Shown here: piece after piece, positions 59,888 to 64,000 of the stretch
Position numbering within the stretch: the stretch's first letter is position 1
How the letters are laid out: each line of letters starts with the position of its first letter
NCBI GenBank assembly: GCA_024743175.1
Contig: JANSXA010000001.1
Span: 310,001 to 374,000, forward strand
From: Pseudomonadaceae bacterium
GTDB taxonomy: Bacteria; Pseudomonadota; Gammaproteobacteria; Pseudomonadales; Azotimanducaceae
Direction of reading: 5' to 3'
Length of the DNA: 64,000 nt
Position numbers and translations under genes: made by a program
The notes under the pieces: model-generated
The model's input: only the letters and a program-made list of their open reading frames with translations
The model's database searches: none
What the model was told of the DNA's origin: nothing

Positions 59888-62605
59888 TCAGCGATTCCGT
59901 GGATCTGGCCGATTGGCATCGATATTCAGACTCTGTAAATGCTTGTTCAATACCTGCCCGTCGATTAACTTGTCTCGATACATACTGGTCAATGCTGCAG
60001 CGCAAACGTGCTGCCCGTCGATCTCAAAGTGCGCTCGTAATGCAGGGCGTGACTCTGACAACCCATAGCCATCAGTCCCCAGCACCTCCAGCTTACCGGG
60101 TAGCCAGGGTGCGATACCTGCAGCAAGACTCTTCATATAGTCGGTTACTGCCACAAACACACCCGGCGACTGCGCAAACAGCTGTTCTACGTGGGAAACC
60201 TTTTGTTCGCCCAACGGGTGCAGTCTGTTGTGACGCGCGCAACTTTGCGCTTCCCGTTCCAGCTCAATAAAACTTGTCACACTATAGAGTGTCACGTTAA
60301 AGCCCATGTCCGTAAGTAACCTCTGAGCTTCCAGCGCCTGCTGAAAAATACTGCCGCTGGCAAGAATGTTGACCCAGGGTGCATCCGAATCACCTTCAGA
60401 GCTGGAAAAGCGGTAAGCCCCCTGCAGGACACCAACCTCAACATTACTTTCATCCTGACCGGAAGCTGCACACACGCCGTCCATACTCGGCATCAGATAA
60501 TTTTCGTTGTACAGCGTCAGGTAATAAAAGACATCTTCCTGTTCTTCGAACATGCGGCGCAGGCCTTCACGGACAATTATCGCCACTTCGAAACCAAAAG
60601 CTGGATCGTAACTGATCAGGTTCGGGATGGTACTGGCGAGCACATGGCTGTGGCCATCCTCATGCTGCAACCCTTCTCCGTTCAAGGTGGTACGCCCGGC
60701 GGTTCCACCCAGCAGGAATCCGCGACACATCATGTCGCCACAGCTCCACACCATGTCACCAACACGCTGGAAGCCAAACATGGAATAAAAAATGTAGAAC
60801 GGAATCATCGGTAAACCGTGTACCGCATAAGCACTGCCGGCGGCCATGAACGAGGCCATGGCTCCTGTTTCACAAATGCCTTCCTGCAGAATCTGCCCGT
60901 CAGAGGCTTCCCGATAAGGTAACAGTGAATCGGCATCGACGGGCTTGTATTTCTGCCCCTCGGGAGCGTAAATACCGGCAATTTTGAACAGACCATCCAT
61001 GCCAAATGTGCGTGCTTCATCAGGCACGATCGGCACCACATATCTGCCTATGGTTTTATCCCGCAGGAGGATGCCCAGCAGGCGCACCATAGCCATTGTG
61101 GTAGAAACCGTCCGCTCACCGCTGCCTTTGAACAGCTCTTTCAGGACGTTGCGTTCCGGCGCCGGCAGAGGTGGACACACCTGACGACGCCTGGGTATTG
61201 AACCGTGCAGCGCATCCCGACGGGCTTTGAGGTACAACATTTCTTCGCTGTCAGCTGCCGGTTTGTAAAATGCTGCCTGACGTGCCTGTTCTTCGTCTAA
61301 CGGAATGCCTAACTCACGTGCAACCTGGATCCTTTCCTCAGGACCCATATTCTTATACTGATGGGCAGTGTTCTTACCTTGCGCGCCAATCCCGTCACCT
61401 TTCACGGTTTTAATCAGAATGACTGTTGGTTTACCACGGGCGCGGGCAGCGACATCAAACGCCGCGTAAATCTTTTTCGGGTCCTGACCGCCGCGTTTGA
61501 TTTCTTTCAACTCCGCGTCAGTGAGCGAATCCATCATGCGCTCAAGTTCAGGATTACCTTCCACCCAATGCTCACGTTGAACATCACCGGGCAGCACAGA
61601 ATACATCTGATAATCGCCATCGAGGCACTGATCCATACGTTTACGCAAGACGCCGTTTTTATCCCGTGCAAGCAGTGCATCCCAGCCGCTGCCCCAGATA
61701 ACCTTCAGCACATTCCAGTCAGCGCCGCGAAACATCCGCTCCAGCTCCTGGATAATTTTACCGTTGCCCCGCACGGGACCATCCAGCCTCTGCAGATTGC
61801 AGTTCACTACCAGAATGAGGTTGTCCAGCTTCTCCCGAGCGGCAATGTTTATCGTACCCATCACTTCGGGTTCATCAGACTCCCCATCGCCGATGAAACA
61901 CCAGATTTTACGATTGCTCTTTGGTTTAAGCCCACGGTTTTCCAGATATTTGGCAAACCGTGCCTCGTAAATAGCTGCTGGTGTTGACAAACCCATGGAC
62001 GCATTAGGCATCTCCCAGAAATCGGGCATGCTGCGCGGATGGGGATAAGATGAAAGACCGCCACCAGCGCCTAATTCGCGCCGGTAGTTGTCCAGCTGTG
62101 CAGTTGTCAAACGCCCTTCTAACCAGGCGCGAGCGTAAACTCCAGGTGCAGCATGAGGCTGTGGCAGCACCATATCCGGATCGTTATCGTTGTCAAAACT
62201 CTGAAAAAAGTGATTAAACCCTACTTCCAGCATGGTGGCGCAGGAAGCATAGGTTGCAATGTGTCCACCAACGCCAACACCTGCATCCTGGGCACGCAGC
62301 ACCATCGCCATTGCATTCCAGCGAATTATCTTTTCAATCCTGGCTTCCAGCGCAAGATCACCGGGGTAAGCCGGCTCGTCTTCTACACTGATGGTATTGA
62401 TATATGGTGTGTTAAGTGTGGCCTCGCTTAGCGGCACGTTTAAGCTCAGGGCATGATCCTGCAGACTGCGCAGAATCTCACGTACACCAGCGTCACCAAA
62501 TTCCGCATGGATGGATTCTAACGACTCCAGCCATTCCTGTTTGTCTTCGGCAAGATAGCCAGCTTCAAGGCTGGTCAGGTGCTGGCTGGACTGAACATCA
62601 GTCAT
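59888..62605 (-). CDS. aceE: Pyruvate dehydrogenase E1 component, homodimeric type
   Basis: 905 aa (E. coli AceE 887). It decarboxylates pyruvate with thiamine diphosphate and passes the acetyl group to E2. The N-terminal half reads YINTISVEDEPAYPGDLALE and WNAMAMVLRAQDAG. The thiamine motif GDGESDEP starts near residue 239, followed by NLILVVNCNLQRLDG. The core also includes RTFGMDGLFKIAGIY, FYIFYSMFGFQRVGD and GGTAGRTTLNGEGLQHEDGHSH. No aceF or lpd is near. The start overlaps the HIT gene by 8 bp. Confidence 0.96.
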   Translation of the reverse strand: MTDVQSSQHLTSLEAGYLAEDKQEWLESLESIHAEFGDAGVREILRSLQDHALSLNVPLSEATLNTPYINTISVEDEPAYPGDLALEARIEKIIRWNAMAMVLRAQDAGVGVGGHIATYASCATMLEVGFNHFFQSFDNDNDPDMVLPQPHAAPGVYARAWLEGRLTTAQLDNYRRELGAGGGLSSYPHPRSMPDFWEMPNASMGLSTPAAIYEARFAKYLENRGLKPKSNRKIWCFIGDGESDEPEVMGTINIAAREKLDNLILVVNCNLQRLDGPVRGNGKIIQELERMFRGADWNVLKVIWGSGWDALLARDKNGVLRKRMDQCLDGDYQMYSVLPGDVQREHWVEGNPELERMMDSLTDAELKEIKRGGQDPKKIYAAFDVAARARGKPTVILIKTVKGDGIGAQGKNTAHQYKNMGPEERIQVARELGIPLDEEQARQAAFYKPAADSEEMLYLKARRDALHGSIPRRRQVCPPLPAPERNVLKELFKGSGERTVSTTMAMVRLLGILLRDKTIGRYVVPIVPDEARTFGMDGLFKIAGIYAPEGQKYKPVDADSLLPYREASDGQILQEGICETGAMASFMAAGSAYAVHGLPMIPFYIFYSMFGFQRVGDMVWSCGDMMCRGFLLGGTAGRTTLNGEGLQHEDGHSHVLASTIPNLISYDPAFGFEVAIIVREGLRRMFEEQEDVFYYLTLYNENYLMPSMDGVCAASGQDESNVEVGVLQGAYRFSSSEGDSDAPWVNILASGSIFQQALEAQRLLTDMGFNVTLYSVTSFIELEREAQSCARHNRLHPLGEQKVSHVEQLFAQSPGVFVAVTDYMKSLAAGIAPWLPGKLEVLGTDGYGLSESRPALRAHFEIDGQHVCAAALTSMYRDKLIDGQVLNKHLQSLNIDANRPDPRNR

Positions 62606-63026
62606 TGTCGTTCAGGCATTTTCGAATTTTATCGGCATGCGCTTCTAAGATGTCAAAATCCTGCATTTCCCTGGCATGCATACCTAACGCCAGGCCCTCA
62701 TGTCGAGGCATTATGTGAAAATGCAGATGGAATACGGTTTGTCCAGCTGCAGCACCGTTGAGTTGGGCCAGCATAACGCCAGGTGCAGAGAACGCGGCTT
62801 TCACCGCCGCTGTGACCTTCTGTACGGTCGCAATAGTCTGCGCGAGCACCAGCGGATCAGCATCCAGCAGATCCTCGGCTTCGCATTTGGGGATAACCAG
62901 CGTGTGCCCATCCACCTGAGGCATTACGTCCATGAAGGCCAGGGAATATTCATCCTCATAAACTTTAAAGGCTGGCGCTTCACCACGCAGGATCTTGGCA
63001 AATATGTTATTTGCATCGTATGTCAT
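62598..63026 (-). CDS. HIT-family nucleotide hydrolase/transferase
   Basis: 142 aa. The histidine triad is HLHFHIMPRH near residue 99. The rest matches the HIT fold (NIFAKILRGEAPAFKVYEDE; ALAFMDVMPQVDGHTLVIP-like segment). Probably hydrolyses adenosine 5'-phosphoramidate-type or related nucleotides. It lies upstream of aceE and overlaps its start by 8 bp. The 112 bp upstream hold no gene. Confidence 0.93.
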   Translation of the reverse strand: MTYDANNIFAKILRGEAPAFKVYEDEYSLAFMDVMPQVDGHTLVIPKCEAEDLLDADPLVLAQTIATVQKVTAAVKAAFSAPGVMLAQLNGAAAGQTVFHLHFHIMPRHEGLALGMHAREMQDFDILEAHADKIRKCLNDND

Positions 63027-63138
63027 AGGTCATCACTCTCTTTACAGCGCTGCATCGAGTAGGCGCGCTACCCGGAGCCCTGATCATAAACAACTTTCGA
63101 GAGAGTGGCGAAAATTAGCCGCACGCTGCAAGCGGGCA

Positions 63139-63498
63139 CTAATCTTCAAGCATTAACCAGGCAACCGGCAGCAGTCCTGCAACCGCAATGAGCGGCACAA
63201 CCAACGCTGTTGCAATAGAGGAGTAACCGCCCAGCAGGTTTGCCGGCAGCAACTGGGTGAACTGCTCAAGGGGAAAGGATTGTAACGACAGTGCAAAAAC
63301 GACGCCGCCAACAAGCACCGCAAGCAGTAAAATCCAATTACGACCAATATGTGGGGCAAAACCTGGGAGTTCAGCCTCCACCTGTGGCAACGTTTCTACC
63401 TGCGCCATGATGTCGCGAACCAGATTTACATCACTGTCAGCGCGCTGCAGCGACTGGAATTTATTTTTCAGAATCGCATCTAACTCTTTGTTATCCAT
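63139..63498 (-). CDS. Small membrane protein coupled to the ECF sigma gene (putative anti-sigma factor)
   Basis: 119 aa from ATG 63498, which overlaps the end of the sigma gene by 8 bp. A helical cytosolic part (ELDAILKNKFQSLQRADSD; VNLVRDIMAQVETLPQVEAE) precedes two membrane helices (WILLLAVLVGGVVFALSLQ, about 56-74; TALVVPLIAVAGLLPVAWLM, about 95-115). It has no His/Cys zinc anti-sigma motif. Position and topology suggest membrane sequestration of the sigma factor. Confidence 0.6.
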   Translation of the reverse strand: MDNKELDAILKNKFQSLQRADSDVNLVRDIMAQVETLPQVEAELPGFAPHIGRNWILLLAVLVGGVVFALSLQSFPLEQFTQLLPANLLGGYSSIATALVVPLIAVAGLLPVAWLMLED

Positions 63499-64000
63499 GC
63501 TTTTTACTTCCTGTTTCAACTCGCCCGGTCTGCGCCTGTTCTAGTTTTTGCTGCATTTTGTGTTTGGCTCGATGCACGTGGGATTTTACGGTACCCAAAG
63601 CCATACCGCGACTCTCTGCCACTTCCTTGAGGGTAAACTCGAAGCCATAACACAGCACCATTATCTCACGCTCCAGAGGTGTACACAGTGCCAGAAGCTC
63701 GTTAAGTTCAGCATCTGTATCCACAATATCCTGGGTGTCGATAACCACATCACCCGCTTCAGGCAGATGTTTCTGCTCAGTCTGTTTGCGCCGATAGCTG
63801 TGCAGAAAGTGACGATAAGCGAGCTGTTTCAACCAGCCGCCAAACTTCTGCGGTTCTACCAGTGTATTCAGTTTCTGCCACGCCGTTAAAAAGGTGTCCT
63901 GAGTAAGGTCATCGGCTAATGCAGGCTGCCGAGTCAATCCCAGCAACATTGAACGCACAAAACCCTGATAGCGGGTCACCAGCACGGTGTAGGCTGTGTG
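63491..64000 (-). CDS. RNA polymerase ECF-type sigma factor, 5' end outside window
   Basis: At least 169 codons are visible; the frame stays open to the right edge (His-Thr-Ala-Tyr-Thr before the first internal start at 63985), so the start is likely beyond the window. Region 2 is visible (YQGFVRSMLLGLTRQPALAD; DDLTQDTFLTAWQKL; FGGWLKQLAYRHFLHSYRRK), as is region 4 (LEREIMVLCYGFEFTLKEVA; ALGTVKSHVHRAKHKMQQKL). It directs polymerase to a specific promoter set. The overlapping downstream gene is the likely anti-sigma partner. Confidence 0.9.
   Translation of the reverse strand, partial: HTAYTVLVTRYQGFVRSMLLGLTRQPALADDLTQDTFLTAWQKLNTLVEPQKFGGWLKQLAYRHFLHSYRRKQTEQKHLPEAGDVVIDTQDIVDTDAELNELLALCTPLEREIMVLCYGFEFTLKEVAESRGMALGTVKSHVHRAKHKMQQKLEQAQTGRVETGSKKHG

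Noticed and set aside
1-64000. Prophage, insertion sequence, CRISPR array, defence island, rRNA or tRNA genes
   Set aside because: No transposase, integrase, capsid, Cas or restriction-like protein, no regular direct-repeat array, and the short gaps between genes leave no room for rRNA and show no cloverleaf-like sequence.

Overview
The window looks like chromosomal DNA of a free-living, aerobic, probably marine gammaproteobacterium in the broad Pseudomonadales group. Support for this is local gene order: mfd-csiV-methylthioinosine phosphorylase and lexA-topA follow the Pseudomonas arrangement, and the DUF2797-pepN pair does too. Base composition is moderate and even. There are no rRNA or tRNA genes, insertion sequences, phage genes or CRISPR arrays. 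Coding density is very high, with many 1-8 bp stop/start overlaps. No stretch longer than 300 bases lacks a gene; the longest gaps are 41647-41901 and 25725-25943. Family names come from reading the proteins, not from a database search.

Layout. 1-3775 (minus): a 2-oxoacid:ferredoxin oxidoreductase alpha subunit (cut by the window edge), its flavoprotein/ferredoxin partner, and a membrane-anchored aspartic protease. 3849-8386 (plus): mfd and csiV. 8375-13231 (minus): a tightly packed run of a LolA-like periplasmic protein, a SPOR-domain outer-membrane barrel, an MscS channel, a phosphoribosyltransferase-like protein without catalytic residues, and methylthioinosine/methylthioadenosine phosphorylase. 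13294-16861: lexA with two SOS boxes, a terminator, and topA with a near-consensus promoter. 16908-22974: a conserved unknown, a universal stress protein, a soluble lytic transglycosylase with a possible ATA start, a glutaredoxin-like protein, a C39-like cysteine peptidase, a small membrane protein, a GNAT acetyltransferase and a D-Ala-D-Ala ligase. 22990-26195 (minus): a large unrecognised protein, an ammonium transporter and a DUF2835 protein. 26288-33079 (plus): a complete MoxR/DUF58/DUF4381/BatA/BatB-C/BatD operon.

33099-41646: pepN and DUF2797, an XdhC/MobA-like cofactor pair, cysE, a small zinc-ribbon protein, a FrnE-type DsbA and two proteins I do not recognise. 41709-44187: a DUF454/PfkB kinase/D-cysteine desulfhydrase operon behind a candidate sigma-54 promoter with a consensus IHF site. 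The kinase gene carries an in-frame palindromic repeat. 44196-46878: a Nudix hydrolase and a molybdopterin oxidoreductase.

46875-59833 is rich in acyl-CoA and short-chain dehydrogenase genes. It holds an acyl-CoA dehydrogenase beside a kinase-DUF6285 fusion that resembles the LvaA/LvaB 4-hydroxyacyl-CoA kinase. It also has a 2-hydroxyacid dehydrogenase with two membrane proteins, an isobutyryl-type acyl-CoA dehydrogenase, two SDRs, a ferredoxin, coaE, a PHP protein, and a two-subunit MaoC hydratase facing a DUF35/thiolase-like pair that resembles a steroid side-chain aldolase module. 59888-64000 (minus) holds an orphan aceE, a HIT protein, and an ECF sigma factor (cut by the edge) with an overlapping small membrane protein.

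Together the catabolic genes point to a heterotroph that degrades branched, hydroxylated or steroid-like acyl-CoAs, among ordinary envelope, repair and cofactor genes. The most unusual items are the degenerate phosphoribosyltransferase, the SPOR-barrel protein, the sigma-54/IHF operon with its repeat-bearing kinase, and the LvaA-LvaB-type fusion.
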